Positions 1 through 8,886 of a stretch of 64,000 nt of DNA are shown here, in pieces. The DNA comes from Streptomyces typhae (GTDB lineage Bacteria > Actinomycetota > Actinomycetes > Streptomycetales > Streptomycetaceae). The stretch spans positions 124,001 to 188,000 of the forward strand of contig NZ_WPNZ01000001.1 of the NCBI RefSeq assembly GCF_009755605.1, given 5' to 3'. The position numbers and the translations under genes are program-made. Each line of letters opens with the position of its first letter. Within the stretch, counting starts at the first letter, position 1. Under the pieces are notes generated by a model. The model had not been told where the DNA came from, made no database searches, and was given only the letters and a program-made list of their open reading frames with translations.

Positions 1-715
1 GGGTCCGGGAGGCGCGGCGGGCGGGGCGGAGCGGGCCGTACCGCAACGCGATCCAGAGGGCCGCGGCGACGGCGAGCGCGCCACCGATGCCCGCCGCGAG
101 GCGCAACCGCCCGTCACCGAGGGCCGCGCCCGCCACCGCGAGGGCACAGGCGGCTCCGGGGAGCGGGGCGAGGGCCCATCGGGGGGTGCTGCTGGGGGGC
201 GCGGGGGTGACTTTGCGCGCCGGGGTGACGGTGCGCGCGGGGGTGGCGGTGCGCGCGGGGGTGACAACCCGCGCGGGGGTACCGACCCACACGGAAGTGC
301 CCACCCACACGGAAGTGCCCACCCGCGCGAGAGTGACGGTGTCCACGGAGACACCGGACCCCAGCGAAGCACCGGCCCCTGCCGCATCGCCGGTGCCCGC
401 AAGGTCGCCGCCCCCCCGCGGAGCACGGGCGTACATCTCCTCCGCGAGCGCGAACACGTCCCGGTGGCGGAACCGTGCGACCGTCCGGTCGGTGAGGCCG
501 TGTGCCTCCAGACCAGCCGCGATCTCCAGCGGGTCCACCGCCCGCTCGCACAGGTCGCGGTACTGGTGCATGAGCGCCTTCACGGGATCGGCAGGGCCTC
601 GCCGGGGGGCACCGCTCCCGCTCCCGCCCGCCGGGTCCTCCGACCGCGCGTCCCAGCCGTCCGCGGGGCCCGGCGCCCGCGGCACGTCCACCGACCGCTC
701 CGCCCACCGCGTCAT
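1..715 (-). CDS. Membrane protein, C-terminus cut by window edge
   Basis: The ATG at 715 overlaps the glycosyltransferase stop as ATGA, so the two are translationally coupled. The frame stays open to base 1, giving about 238 visible residues. The N-terminal part is soluble, with a conserved-looking stretch around residues 45-85 (KALMHQYRDLCERAVDPLEI). A threonine/valine-rich repeat follows (WVGTS repeated, then TPAR-type units), and then two hydrophobic segments near the edge, suggesting a multi-pass membrane protein. I do not recognise a named family. Being downstream of and coupled to a PelF-like enzyme suggests a role in making or exporting the same glycan; that is inference. Confidence 0.75.
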   Translation of the reverse strand, partial: MTRWAERSVDVPRAPGPADGWDARSEDPAGGSGSGAPRRGPADPVKALMHQYRDLCERAVDPLEIAAGLEAHGLTDRTVARFRHRDVFALAEEMYARAPRGGGDLAGTGDAAGAGASLGSGVSVDTVTLARVGTSVWVGTSVWVGTPARVVTPARTATPARTVTPARKVTPAPPSSTPRWALAPLPGAACALAVAGAALGDGRLRLAAGIGGALAVAAALWIALRYGPLRPARRASRT

Positions 716-2493
716 GACAGCGCCTCCCAGGGCTTCAGGCAGAGCCCCGGTCCGGGCGGCGGGCCGAGCCGCGTGCCCTCGTGACGGCGCACCCCGGCCC
801 ACCGACCGGGTACGTACGCCTCGGCGGGGCGCGCGAACGGCACTGGCTCCCCCGCCTCGTTCAGGGCCTCACGCCGCGCCGGACAGTGGGAGACGATCTC
901 CAGGTAAATGCCGTTAAATGCTGTGAGGTTCTGCTCGACCGTGAAGAGTTCGAGCGCACGGGCCCGCGCCGCGGCGCCGAGGCGCGCACGGCGCCCGGGG
1001 TCCCGCAACAGCGCCACGCACGCCTGCGCGAGCGCCCGGGGATCGCGCGGTGGCACCACGAGACCGGTGCCGCCGACGACCTCCACGACCGCGCCGACGT
1101 CCGTCGAGACCGTCGCGCGCCCGCAGAACATCGCCTCGACGAGGCCGACCGGGAAGCCTTCGACGACGCTGGACAGGACGACCACGCCGCCGGCCGCGTA
1201 GGCGTCCGCGAGGCTGGGCAGCTCCGGCCCGCCGATCTCCTCGAACGACACCGGCTCGGCGCCGCCCGCGGGCGCGCCGTCCGCCTCGGCGGGGAACAGG
1301 TGGGCGGCGAGCGCCCGGCAGTGCGCGTGGTACGCCGCCGCCTCCGCCCCGTCCGCGGGGGCGCCGACGACGCGCAGCCGCGCCCCGGGCTCCGCCCTGC
1401 GGACCTCGGCGAAGGCGTGGAGCAGCGAGACCAGGTCCTTCGCCGGTTCGACGCGGCCGACCCAGATCAGGGTCCGCGGATCTCCGGGGCCCTCCCGTTC
1501 GCCGACCTCGCCGAAGCGGCTCGAAGGGAGACCGGGGTGGACCGTGCGCAGCTTGGCCCGGTCCGCGCCGCACCGTTCCTGCCAGCGGCGCGCGTGCGCG
1601 TTTCCGTGGGTGACGACCGCGGCCTGCCGGTACGCCTCGGCGGCGAGTTTGCCCTGGAAGGCCGCGAGCAGCGTGCGCGCGGGCACCGCGAGCCCCGGCG
1701 CACCAGCACCAGCACCAGCACCAGCACCAGCCAAATAGTGCTCCCGCAACCGCACCCCGTACTCCGTGACCAGCAGCGGCACCCCCGCGAAGTGCTTGGC
1801 CAGCAGCCCCGTCAGCGCGGCGCCGCCGCCCGACGTGGCGTGGCAGAGGTCGACCGCGCCCAGGGCGTCGTCCCCGTACCAGTCGAGGGACAGCGGGTGC
1901 AGCGCACGCTCCAGGTGGTCCGCGACGGCGAGCAGATCGGCCACGCGGGCGGCGCGCGCGGCCGGGGATGCGCCGGGCGCGCGGCAGGCCTGCTCCAAGG
2001 CGCGCACGGCGGTTTCGGACCGCAGCGGCCCGGCCAGGCTACCGGCGTCACGGGCCAGTTCGGCGAGGCCGTACAGCGCGCTGCCGAAACGGTCCGCCAA
2101 CTGGCCGGAGCCGTCCCCCCCGCTCTCGCCCGCCCGGTCGGCACCGACCCCGGCCCCCGCACACAGCACCCGCGCCAGCTCACCGAAGCACTCGGCGAAC
2201 CGCCGCCGCGCACGCCGCGCACGCCGTCCGAAGCCGGAACCGAACCCGAACCCGGAACCGGACCCGAACCCGGAATCGACGCCGGAACCGAACCCGGAAC
2301 CGAACCCGGAACCGAACCCGAAACCGAAGGCAGAACCAGAACCGAACCCGGACCTCTCCCCCCGCACGCCCCGGCTCAGCGCGTACACATCGAACTCGTG
2401 CTGCCCGAGCCCGCGCACGAGGCGATCGCACCAGTGCCCGGTCTCACCACCCACATACGGATGACCACCCTCCGTAAGCAGTCCTATGCGCAC
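712..2493 (-). CDS. PelF-like family 4 glycosyltransferase
   Basis: This is a cytosolic GT-B glycosyltransferase of the GT4/PelF (DUF3492) type, expected to transfer a sugar from a nucleotide sugar; donor and acceptor are unknown. The N-terminal motif LLTEGGHPYVGGETG resembles the PelF opening. The C-terminal Rossmann half has WVGRVEPAKDL and the nucleotide-sugar motif EGFPVGLVE (E-x7-E) near residue 450. I chose the GTG at 2493 (VRIGLLTEGG), because the family begins at this strand and a GGGAG/GGGGG purine tract lies just upstream; an in-frame ATG at 2598 would add 35 arginine-rich residues. Two low-complexity insertions, (GFGS)n and (AG)n, interrupt the N-terminal half. The 593-residue length includes them. 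Confidence 0.85.
   Translation of the reverse strand: MRIGLLTEGGHPYVGGETGHWCDRLVRGLGQHEFDVYALSRGVRGERSGFGSGSAFGFGFGSGFGSGFGSGVDSGFGSGSGFGFGSGFGRRARRARRRFAECFGELARVLCAGAGVGADRAGESGGDGSGQLADRFGSALYGLAELARDAGSLAGPLRSETAVRALEQACRAPGASPAARAARVADLLAVADHLERALHPLSLDWYGDDALGAVDLCHATSGGGAALTGLLAKHFAGVPLLVTEYGVRLREHYLAGAGAGAGAGAPGLAVPARTLLAAFQGKLAAEAYRQAAVVTHGNAHARRWQERCGADRAKLRTVHPGLPSSRFGEVGEREGPGDPRTLIWVGRVEPAKDLVSLLHAFAEVRRAEPGARLRVVGAPADGAEAAAYHAHCRALAAHLFPAEADGAPAGGAEPVSFEEIGGPELPSLADAYAAGGVVVLSSVVEGFPVGLVEAMFCGRATVSTDVGAVVEVVGGTGLVVPPRDPRALAQACVALLRDPGRRARLGAAARARALELFTVEQNLTAFNGIYLEIVSHCPARREALNEAGEPVPFARPAEAYVPGRWAGVRRHEGTRLGPPPGPGLCLKPWEALS
1701..1730. repeat. (CACCAG)5 hexanucleotide repeat
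   Basis: Five perfect head-to-tail copies of CACCAG lie inside the glycosyltransferase gene. Read on the coding strand they give an Ala-Gly run. The identical hexamer is repeated nine times at 38623-38676, outside any gene. Confidence 0.9.
2234..2358. repeat. Degenerate GGAACCGAACCC repeat tract
   Basis: About ten imperfect 6-12 bp units built on CGGAAC and CGAACC encode the (GFGS)n insertion of the glycosyltransferase. The tract stays in frame and sits in the N-terminal domain, where PelF-type enzymes tolerate loop variation. Confidence 0.75.
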
Positions 2494-2738
2494 GTGTGCA
2501 CCCCCGATCTCCCATATGGGGAGCCGCCGTTGGCCCGGCGGCTCGCAGCGGGACGAACGTATGCGGACATGACGGTGGCGCGACGGACGGTTGTCCATCG
2601 CGCCACCAAAAGGGGTGAAGCGCCGTAACTTCTTCGTGTCGGTAGCGTTCCGTCGCGCTATGGCGAGGTCAGGCCAGGACGATAGCGGACAGAAACCCGC
2701 ACTTCACCGCAAGACATCTCACCCTTGTTCACGGAACG

Positions 2739-4541
2739 TCACGCTGCGGCCAGCTCCTTGCCCGCGGCGCCGCCGTCCTCGCGCACCGCGTGCGCACCAG
2801 CCGCGCGCGCCGCGCGCCGCTCCGCGGCGACCGCCGGGTCCAGGGCGGGCACCGCGGCGAGCAACTGCCGGGTGTACGGGTCCTGCGGCGCGCCGTACAC
2901 CTCGTCCACCGGTCCCTGCTCGACGATCCGTCCGTTCCGCATCACCGCGACCCGGTCGCTGACCTGGCGGACCACCGCCAGGTCGTGCGCGACGAAGACC
3001 AGGGCGAGCCCGAGCTCCCGCTGCAGTTCGGCGAGGAGCGCCGTGACCTGCGCCTGGGTGGTGACGTCCAGGGCGGACACCGGTTCGTCGCAGACGATCA
3101 ACCGTGGCTCGGCGGCGAGCGCGCGAGCGATGCCGACGCGCTGGCGCTGGCCGCCGCTGAACTCGTGCGGGTAGCGGTCGTAGTGGGCGGGGTCGAGGCC
3201 GACGCGCTGCATCAGGTCACGGACCCGGGCCCGGATCGCGTCCCCGTCGCGGTCGCCCCGCGCCCGCAGCGGATCGGCGATCGACTCGCCGACGGAGCGT
3301 CGCGGGTTGAGCGAGGAGACGGGGTCCTGGAACACCATCTGCACCCCGGGGGCCGCGCCCTTGCCGGGCTTCTCCGCACCTCCGTGGCGGAGCTGTCCGG
3401 CCGTCGGCTCCAGGAGGCCCACGAGCATCCGGCCGAGGGTGGTCTTGCCGCTGCCGCTCTCGCCTACGACGCCGAGCGTCTCGCCCGCGCGCACCGTGAG
3501 CGAGACGCCGTCGACGGCGGTGAAGGCACGCCTGCCCCGTCCGAACACGCGCCGCAGCCCTTCGGCCTCGACCACGACGTCGCCCACGACGCCCTCGGCA
3601 CGCCGGGCATCCACGACACCCTCGGCGTCACCGCCACCGCCACCGCCACCATCACCGACGCCGCCACCATCACCGACGCCGTCATCAGCGCCCGCAGCGG
3701 AGCCGGAACCAGAATCGGAACCAGAACCAGAACTGGTACCGGAACCGGGGACCGGGCCGGAGCCGGAGCCCTCCACCCGCGGCACCGCGCTCAGCAACTC
3801 CCGCGTGTACGCCTCCCGAGGAGCCCCCAGCACCTGGGCCACACCCCCGCGCTCCACCACGCGCCCGTCCCGCATGACGAGCACGTCGTCCACGCTCTCG
3901 GCGGCGACGCCGACGTCGTGGGTGACCAGGAGCAGGCCCATGCCGGTCTCCTCGCGCAGGGCGTGCAGCAGGTCGAGGATCTGCGCCTGGACGGTCACGT
4001 CCAGGGCGGTGGTGGGCTCGTCGGCGATGAGCAGGTCGGGCTCGCAGGCGAGGGCCATGGCGATCAGGGCGCGCTGGCGCATGCCGCCGCTGAACTCGTG
4101 CGGGCGGGAGCGGGCGCGGCGGGCGGCATCCGGGATCCCGACCCGGCCGAGCACGTCGACGGCGCGGGCGCGGGCCGCCCGCCGCGAGACGCCGGAGTGC
4201 GCGCGGTGGACCTCGGCGATCTGGTCGCCCACGGCGAAGTAGGGGTCGAGCGCGGACAGCGGGTCCTGGAAGACCATCGCGGCGACCCCGCCGCGCAGCC
4301 GCCGCAACTCGTCGTCCCCGGCCGCCGCCACGTCCACGCCGCCGACCCGCACGGACCCCGTCACCCGGGCGCCGGTGTCCCGGTGCAGGCCGAGCAGCGC
4401 GGACGCGACGGTCGACTTGCCGGAGCCGGACTCCCCGACGAGGCCGAGCGCGGCCCCCGGCGCCAGCGTGAAGGAGACCGAGTCCACGGCGCGTACGGCA
4501 CCGAACTCCACGCCCAGGTCCTCGACTTCCACGAGGCTCAT
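2739..4541 (-). CDS. Peptide/nickel ABC transporter, fused double ATPase (DppD-DppF type)
   Basis: This cytoplasmic protein carries both nucleotide-binding domains of a peptide importer in one 600-residue chain. Domain 1 has Walker [10 protein letters not shown] near residue 37, signature [12 protein letters not shown] and Walker B LLIADEPT. Domain 2 has GESGSGKTT near residue 358, [12 protein letters not shown] and LIVCDEPV. They are joined by a Gly/Ser/Asp-rich linker (about residues 255-330) encoded by short tandem repeats. The ATG at 4541 overlaps the upstream permease stop as ATGA. It is the last gene of a four-gene operon. Separate D and F proteins are the usual arrangement (compare the 62-64 kb transporter), so this is a real fusion of the GsiA/YejF style. 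Confidence 0.9.
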   Translation of the reverse strand: MSLVEVEDLGVEFGAVRAVDSVSFTLAPGAALGLVGESGSGKSTVASALLGLHRDTGARVTGSVRVGGVDVAAAGDDELRRLRGGVAAMVFQDPLSALDPYFAVGDQIAEVHRAHSGVSRRAARARAVDVLGRVGIPDAARRARSRPHEFSGGMRQRALIAMALACEPDLLIADEPTTALDVTVQAQILDLLHALREETGMGLLLVTHDVGVAAESVDDVLVMRDGRVVERGGVAQVLGAPREAYTRELLSAVPRVEGSGSGPVPGSGTSSGSGSDSGSGSAAGADDGVGDGGGVGDGGGGGGGDAEGVVDARRAEGVVGDVVVEAEGLRRVFGRGRRAFTAVDGVSLTVRAGETLGVVGESGSGKTTLGRMLVGLLEPTAGQLRHGGAEKPGKGAAPGVQMVFQDPVSSLNPRRSVGESIADPLRARGDRDGDAIRARVRDLMQRVGLDPAHYDRYPHEFSGGQRQRVGIARALAAEPRLIVCDEPVSALDVTTQAQVTALLAELQRELGLALVFVAHDLAVVRQVSDRVAVMRNGRIVEQGPVDEVYGAPQDPYTRQLLAAVPALDPAVAAERRAARAAGAHAVREDGGAAGKELAAA

Positions 4542-5617
4542 GACAGCACCACCCGTCGGTCGGCCACCGCGTACAGGACGTCCGCGACGGCGTTGGCGAG
4601 AACCACGAAGAAGCCGGTGACGAGGACCATGCCGACGACCACCGGCAGGTCGACGACGCGTACGGCCTGCACGAGTTCGCGCCCGAGACCGGGCAGGCCG
4701 AACAGCGTCTCGGTGAGCAGCGCGCCGCCGAACATCGACCCGAAGTCGTTGGCGCTGAGCGCGATCACGGGGGCGAGCGCGCCGCGCAGGGCGTGCCTGC
4801 CGACGATGGACCGCTCGCGGACGCCGTACGCGCGGAAGGTCCGCACATGGTCCTCGGCGAGCGTCTCCAGCATCGACGAGCGCGTCAGGCGGGCGTATTT
4901 GGCGGCCTCGATGAGGGCGAGCGACACCCAGGGCAGGAGCAGGTTCCACGCCCACTGCTGCGGGTCGTCGGTGAACGGCACGTACTGCGGGAACGGCAGC
5001 CACTGCAGTTTGCCGCAGACGAGGATCATCAGGAGCAGGCCGATGACGAACACGGGTGTGGCCGTTCCCGCGAGGGTCAGCGCGGTCAGGACGCGCTCGG
5101 TGGGGCGGCCGCGGCGCCAGGCGGACAGCACGCCGGTGCCGACGCCGAGGATCAGCCAGAGCACCATGGCGCCGATCGCGAGCGACGCGGTGACGGGCAC
5201 CTTGTTCAGGATCAGCTCGGTGACCTGCTGGTCGGTCTGGTACGAGAGCCCGAGGCAGGGCGCGTCGCAGTGCAGCACGCTCGTACCGGTCGAGTAGTCG
5301 TGGCCCACGAGGACGCCCCGCAGGAAGTCCAGGTAGCGCACGTGGATCGGGTCGTCGAGCTTGAGCTGCTCGGAGACCTGCTGCACCTGAGCGGGCGAGC
5401 AGCGCGGGCCGCAGGTGATCTGCGCGACGTCGCCGGGCGCCACGTAGAAGACGGCGTAGATGACGACGGAGAGCACGAAGAGGGTGACGACGGCGCCGAG
5501 GACCCGGCGCAGGACGAACCCGGTGAAGCCGCCGCCGAGCAGCCCGCCGAGCGCGGCTGCGCCGCCGCGGGAGCGGGCAGCGGCGGAGGTGGTGGTGGCG
5601 GTGGCGGTGGCGGTCAT
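4538..5617 (-). CDS. Peptide/nickel ABC transporter permease, DppB type
   Basis: Inner-membrane permease of 359 residues with the DppB/OppB layout. After a short Thr/Ala-rich leader (MTATATATTT) comes the first helix (RVLGAVVTLFVLSVVIYAVF), then a long external loop containing two cysteine pairs, then five more helices. The conserved cytoplasmic loop reads EDHVRTFRAYGVRE, followed by the ATPase-facing segment. It starts at the ATG at 5617, which overlaps the stop of the DppC-type permease, and ends overlapping the ATPase start, so the three genes are tightly coupled. Confidence 0.9.
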   Translation of the reverse strand: MTATATATTTSAAARSRGGAAALGGLLGGGFTGFVLRRVLGAVVTLFVLSVVIYAVFYVAPGDVAQITCGPRCSPAQVQQVSEQLKLDDPIHVRYLDFLRGVLVGHDYSTGTSVLHCDAPCLGLSYQTDQQVTELILNKVPVTASLAIGAMVLWLILGVGTGVLSAWRRGRPTERVLTALTLAGTATPVFVIGLLLMILVCGKLQWLPFPQYVPFTDDPQQWAWNLLLPWVSLALIEAAKYARLTRSSMLETLAEDHVRTFRAYGVRERSIVGRHALRGALAPVIALSANDFGSMFGGALLTETLFGLPGLGRELVQAVRVVDLPVVVGMVLVTGFFVVLANAVADVLYAVADRRVVLS

Positions 5618-6684
5618 GAGCCGTCCTTCCGCGTGCGCAGGGTGTCGGGCTTCCGCGTGCGCAGGGTGTCGGGCTTCCGCGTGCGCAGGGTGTCGGCCTT
5701 CCGCGTGCGCAGGGTGCCGACGCGCAGCCGGGAGGCCGCCCGCGGGTCGAGCGCGGTGCGCACACCGTCGCCGAGGACGGTGAGCGCGAGCACGGTCACG
5801 AACAGGGCGGCGGCGGGCAGCAGCAGGTACTGCGGGGCCGCCTGGTACCAGACGTCGGCCGAGGTGAGCATCTGCCCCCAGGACGCGGTCGGCGGTTTGA
5901 CGCCGACGCCGAGGAAGGACAGGGCCGCCTCGACGGTGATGTTCGTGGGGACGAGCAGCGCGGCGTACGTGATGACGGGCGCGGCGAGCGCGGGCAGCAG
6001 CTCGCGGCGGGCGATCCGGACGCCGCCCCAGCCGCTGAGCCGGGCCGCGGCCACATGGTCGAGGGACTTCAGCGAGATGGTCTTGGCGCGCACCACCTTG
6101 GCGACACCGCCCCACCCCACGAAGCCGATGACCAGGGCGACGAGCACCGGCCGCGGGAAGCCGCCCGGCACCACGGCGAGCAGCGCGAGGGCGAGGACCA
6201 TCAGGGGCAGTGCCACCATGACGTCGGTGGCGCGGCTGAGCGTCTGGTCCAGCCAGCGGCCGCCGAGGCCGCCCGCGAGCCCCACGGTGACGCCGATCGC
6301 GACCTGGAGCACGGTCGCCGCGAGGGCGACGCCGAGGGACACGCGGGCGCCGTACACGAGCCGCGCGAACAGGTCCCTGCCGGTCTGCGGTTCGACGCCG
6401 AGCCAGTGCTCGGAGCTGATCCCGCCGAAGGGCCCGACGGGCACACCGCCGCGGGCGGAGTCCACGAGTGCCGGGTGGTACGAGGTGGGGTCCTGGCCCT
6501 CCAAGGCCGTGAACAGCGGCGCGGCGAGCGCCACCAGGACGAGCAGCGCGACGACCGCCGCCGCGGCGAGGGCGGCGCGCTGCGTGCGCAGGCGCCGCCA
6601 GAACTGACGGGCTCCGGAGGCGGGGGCGGGCACCGCGGTGGCGCCCACCCCCGGGGTCTCCGAGGCCAACAGGGCCTCACTCAT
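5614..6684 (-). CDS. Peptide/nickel ABC transporter permease, DppC type
   Basis: A permease of 356 residues with an N-terminal cytoplasmic stretch, a first helix (AAAAVVALLVLVALAAPLF) and the BPD_transp_1 core, including the coupling motif KTISLKSLDHVAAARLSG. The last 30 residues are unusual: a charged tail built from an 8-residue unit (TLRTRKPD) repeated about four times, directly encoded by a 24-bp tandem repeat. The gene lies 64 bp after the binding-protein gene and overlaps dppB-type by ATGA. The tail is not part of the transporter fold as known in the family. Confidence 0.9.
   Translation of the reverse strand: MSEALLASETPGVGATAVPAPASGARQFWRRLRTQRAALAAAAVVALLVLVALAAPLFTALEGQDPTSYHPALVDSARGGVPVGPFGGISSEHWLGVEPQTGRDLFARLVYGARVSLGVALAATVLQVAIGVTVGLAGGLGGRWLDQTLSRATDVMVALPLMVLALALLAVVPGGFPRPVLVALVIGFVGWGGVAKVVRAKTISLKSLDHVAAARLSGWGGVRIARRELLPALAAPVITYAALLVPTNITVEAALSFLGVGVKPPTASWGQMLTSADVWYQAAPQYLLLPAAALFVTVLALTVLGDGVRTALDPRAASRLRVGTLRTRKADTLRTRKPDTLRTRKPDTLRTRKDGS
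5627..5719. repeat. 24-bp tandem repeat at the permease 3' end
   Basis: Four copies of a 24-bp unit beginning TTCCGCGTGCGCAGGGTGTC lie end to end, the last copy slightly diverged. The period is a multiple of three, so it adds whole 8-residue units to the C-terminus of the DppC-type permease. Confidence 0.9.
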
Positions 6685-6748
6685 GGGGCCTCATGAAAAA
6701 GCTCATGAAAAATCGACCTGAATCCGTGCTTCGTTCCGTACGCGATGA

Positions 6749-8500
6749 CTACTTGACCGAGGCCTGGGAGACATCGAGGACACCCGTCCAGTCGCTGATC
6801 ACGACGTTCTTCACGTCCTTGCCGTACAGACGCTTGTAGACGGGGTGGAACAGCGGCACGGTGAGGGCCTTGGCGCCGATCTTCTTGTCGAGGGCGCCCC
6901 AGCGGACGGCGGCCGCGGTGTGGTCGGTGAGCTTGTTGATCTCGTCGATCTCCTGGTTGACGGCCTTGTCGTCCAGGAAGCTGGAGTTGAAGTTGTAGCC
7001 GTCCTTCACGATCTGGCGGCCGTCGAAGATCGGGGCGAGGAAGGGGCCGCCGGAGGGCCAGTCGGCACCCCAGTGGGCGAGGAAGAGACCGGGCTCGTCC
7101 TTGGCGTCGTGGACCTTGTCCTCGTAGTCGTTGTCCTCCAAGCCCTGGAGCCTGACGGTGATGCCGGCCTTCTTCAGGGCGTCCTGGAGGGCCGTGGCGA
7201 TCTCCGGGCTGGTCTCGAAGTTCTTGGCGTTGGAGTGGGTGAGGGTGATGGTCAGGCCGTCCTTGTGGCCCGCGGCCCGCAGGAGCTCCTTGGCCTTCTC
7301 CGGGTTGCCGGACGCGCCCGCGGGGAAGTGGTCGAACTCCGTGTATCCGAAGGACTTCTGGTTCGGCAGGAAGGTGGTGGCGGGCTCGGCGAGCGAGGAG
7401 CCGCCCGCGGCGTTGACGACCGAGGTCCGGTCGACGGCGTAGGCGATGGCCTGCCGGACCTTGGGGTCGTCGAACGGCTTCACCTTCGGGTTGAAGGCGA
7501 GGTAGTTGGTGTAGCCGAAGTGGCCGGTGCCGACCTGCGCGGCGAGCTTCTTGTCACCGCTGACCTTGGCGAGTTCGGCGGGCCCGAGGTTGGTGTCGGT
7601 GGTGACGGCCGCGGCGTCGGCGCCCTGGCTCGCGGAGAGCCGCTGGTTGATGACGGACGAGTTGAGGCCGGACCGCACATCGATCCTGTCCGGGTACGCC
7701 TTGCGCTCGGCGTCGGTGTCCGCGGACCAGTGCGGGTTGCGCTCCAGTTGCAGCCGCTCGCCGTCGCCTGTGTTCTTCACGACCTTGTACGGGCCCGTCG
7801 AGACCGGGTGCTCCTCGTACTTGGTGCCCTTGTCCTTGGCCTTGGGCACGGGTGCGAACGACGTCTGCGTGGCCACGTAGTCGAAGTCGCCGACGGGCTT
7901 GTTCAGCCGGAAGACGATCGTCCGGTCGTCCGGGGTCTCGACGGAGTCCAGGCCCTTCTTGTCCTTGTAGGGGCCCTGATACTTGTCGCCGCCGATGAGC
8001 CAGTCCCGCAGGAAGGGCGCGCCGCCGGACAGCTCGGCGGCGAAGGACCGCTCGATGCCGTACTTGATGTCCTTGGTGGTGACCGGCGTGCCGTCCTCGA
8101 ACTTGAGGCCCTTCTTCAGGGTGTACGTCCACACCGTGGCGTCCTCGCTCGGCTTGCCGAGGCTCTCGGCGAGGTCCGGCACGACCTTGGCGCCGTCGGC
8201 GCCGTCCTCGCGGTTGCGGGTGGTCAGGGTGCGGAAGACGAGGCTCGGTACGTTGCCGCCGCCGGAGGTGTACAGGCGCGCCGGGTCGAAGTCGCTCTGC
8301 GGGTCGCTGTTGAGGACGGTGAGGGTGCCGCCCTTCTGGGGCTTGCCGTCGCCGCCCGCCTTGTTCTTGTTGTCCTCCGGGCCCGCGCAGGCGGCGGCGC
8401 CCGCGGCCAGGACGACCAGGGCGGCGGACGCCGCGGCCGTACGGCGGGACATGGCCGTACGACTGGATATGGCGGACGTGGGACGACGCAGACGGCGCAT
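6749..8500 (-). CDS. Peptide/nickel ABC transporter substrate-binding lipoprotein (family 5)
   Basis: Extracytoplasmic binding protein of 583 residues that captures the transported peptide or metal chelate. The N-terminus has an Arg-rich region, a hydrophobic core and a lipobox ending GAAAC (Cys38), so it should be lipid-anchored. The mature part shows SBP_bac_5 features: GGTLTVLNSDPQSDFDPARL, the internal VTTKDIKYGIERSF and LTITLTHSN. I chose the ATG at 8500 because GAGAGG precedes it by 7 nt; Met17 is a less likely alternative. It is the first structural gene of the operon and lies 286 bp after the leader peptide stop. The exact substrate cannot be read from sequence. Confidence 0.92.
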   Translation of the reverse strand: MRRLRRPTSAISSRTAMSRRTAAASAALVVLAAGAAACAGPEDNKNKAGGDGKPQKGGTLTVLNSDPQSDFDPARLYTSGGGNVPSLVFRTLTTRNREDGADGAKVVPDLAESLGKPSEDATVWTYTLKKGLKFEDGTPVTTKDIKYGIERSFAAELSGGAPFLRDWLIGGDKYQGPYKDKKGLDSVETPDDRTIVFRLNKPVGDFDYVATQTSFAPVPKAKDKGTKYEEHPVSTGPYKVVKNTGDGERLQLERNPHWSADTDAERKAYPDRIDVRSGLNSSVINQRLSASQGADAAAVTTDTNLGPAELAKVSGDKKLAAQVGTGHFGYTNYLAFNPKVKPFDDPKVRQAIAYAVDRTSVVNAAGGSSLAEPATTFLPNQKSFGYTEFDHFPAGASGNPEKAKELLRAAGHKDGLTITLTHSNAKNFETSPEIATALQDALKKAGITVRLQGLEDNDYEDKVHDAKDEPGLFLAHWGADWPSGGPFLAPIFDGRQIVKDGYNFNSSFLDDKAVNQEIDEINKLTDHTAAAVRWGALDKKIGAKALTVPLFHPVYKRLYGKDVKNVVISDWTGVLDVSQASVK

Positions 8501-8587
8501 CGGAGTGCCTCTCGGAAAGCGAAAGAAGACGAATCGGGACGGGACTCGCCGAATCGGGGGAAGGGACCGGCAGGGAATCAGCGAAAC

Positions 8588-8630
8588 GGTTCGCCGGAAC
8601 GGCCCGGCGGAACCGGAGGGGCCGCCCCGG
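8588..8630 (-). promoter_or_regulatory. Candidate attenuator hairpins in ABC operon leader
   Basis: Between the leader peptide and the binding-protein start, bases 8588-8597 pair with 8604-8614 (one bulge), and GGGGCCGCCCC follows at 8619-8629. These are the strongest hairpins in the 286-bp leader. No long T-run follows on the minus strand, so a rho-independent terminator is not proven. Given the position after a short peptide, an attenuation role is inferred. Confidence 0.4.
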
Positions 8631-8786
8631 AGCATGCGCGTCGAATGCGCTCACGGACCTGCCGAGGGCCGTACCGAATGCGGCGGACGAACCGCACGGG
8701 CGGTCACGGCATACGGCAGGGAGAAACGCGACAGATCAGCCAGGAACAAACGAGGAAAGAACGCGACGCACTCGCCGGGGCGGGCG

Positions 8787-8879
8787 TCAGCGACAGTGGA
8801 TGTCGGCCACGCAGAGCGCGGTCACGCCGAACAGCGCCAGCTCAAGGGCGGCGCTCACGGAGGCGTGACGGCTCGACAT
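8787..8879 (-). CDS. Putative leaderless leader peptide, 30 aa
   Basis: An ATG at 8879 opens a 30-codon frame ending in TGA at 8787. The peptide starts MSSRHASVSAALELALFG and ends with LCVADIHCR, so it has two cysteines and a terminal Cys-Arg. There is no ribosome-binding site. Instead a -35 TTGACA and -10 CATATT place transcription start at or within a base or two of the ATG, as expected for a leaderless mRNA. The nearest gene downstream is the peptide transporter binding protein. Cysteine-bearing leaderless peptides are known in actinobacteria ahead of sulphur-related genes; that this one senses cysteine or a peptide nutrient is inference. It could also be a small functional protein. Confidence 0.65.
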   Translation of the reverse strand: MSSRHASVSAALELALFGVTALCVADIHCR

Positions 8880-8886
8880 GCGGAGA

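Noticed and set aside
781..2628. 615-codon plus-strand open frame opposite the glycosyltransferase
   Set aside because: Arg/Pro/Gly-rich with no motif; a shadow created by GC-rich third positions of the real gene on the other strand.
2739..5765. 1008-codon frame read as one giant ABC protein
   Set aside because: The first 400 codons are arginine-rich sequence antiparallel in character to the true permease frame; the ATPase starts at ATG 4541 overlapping the permease stop.
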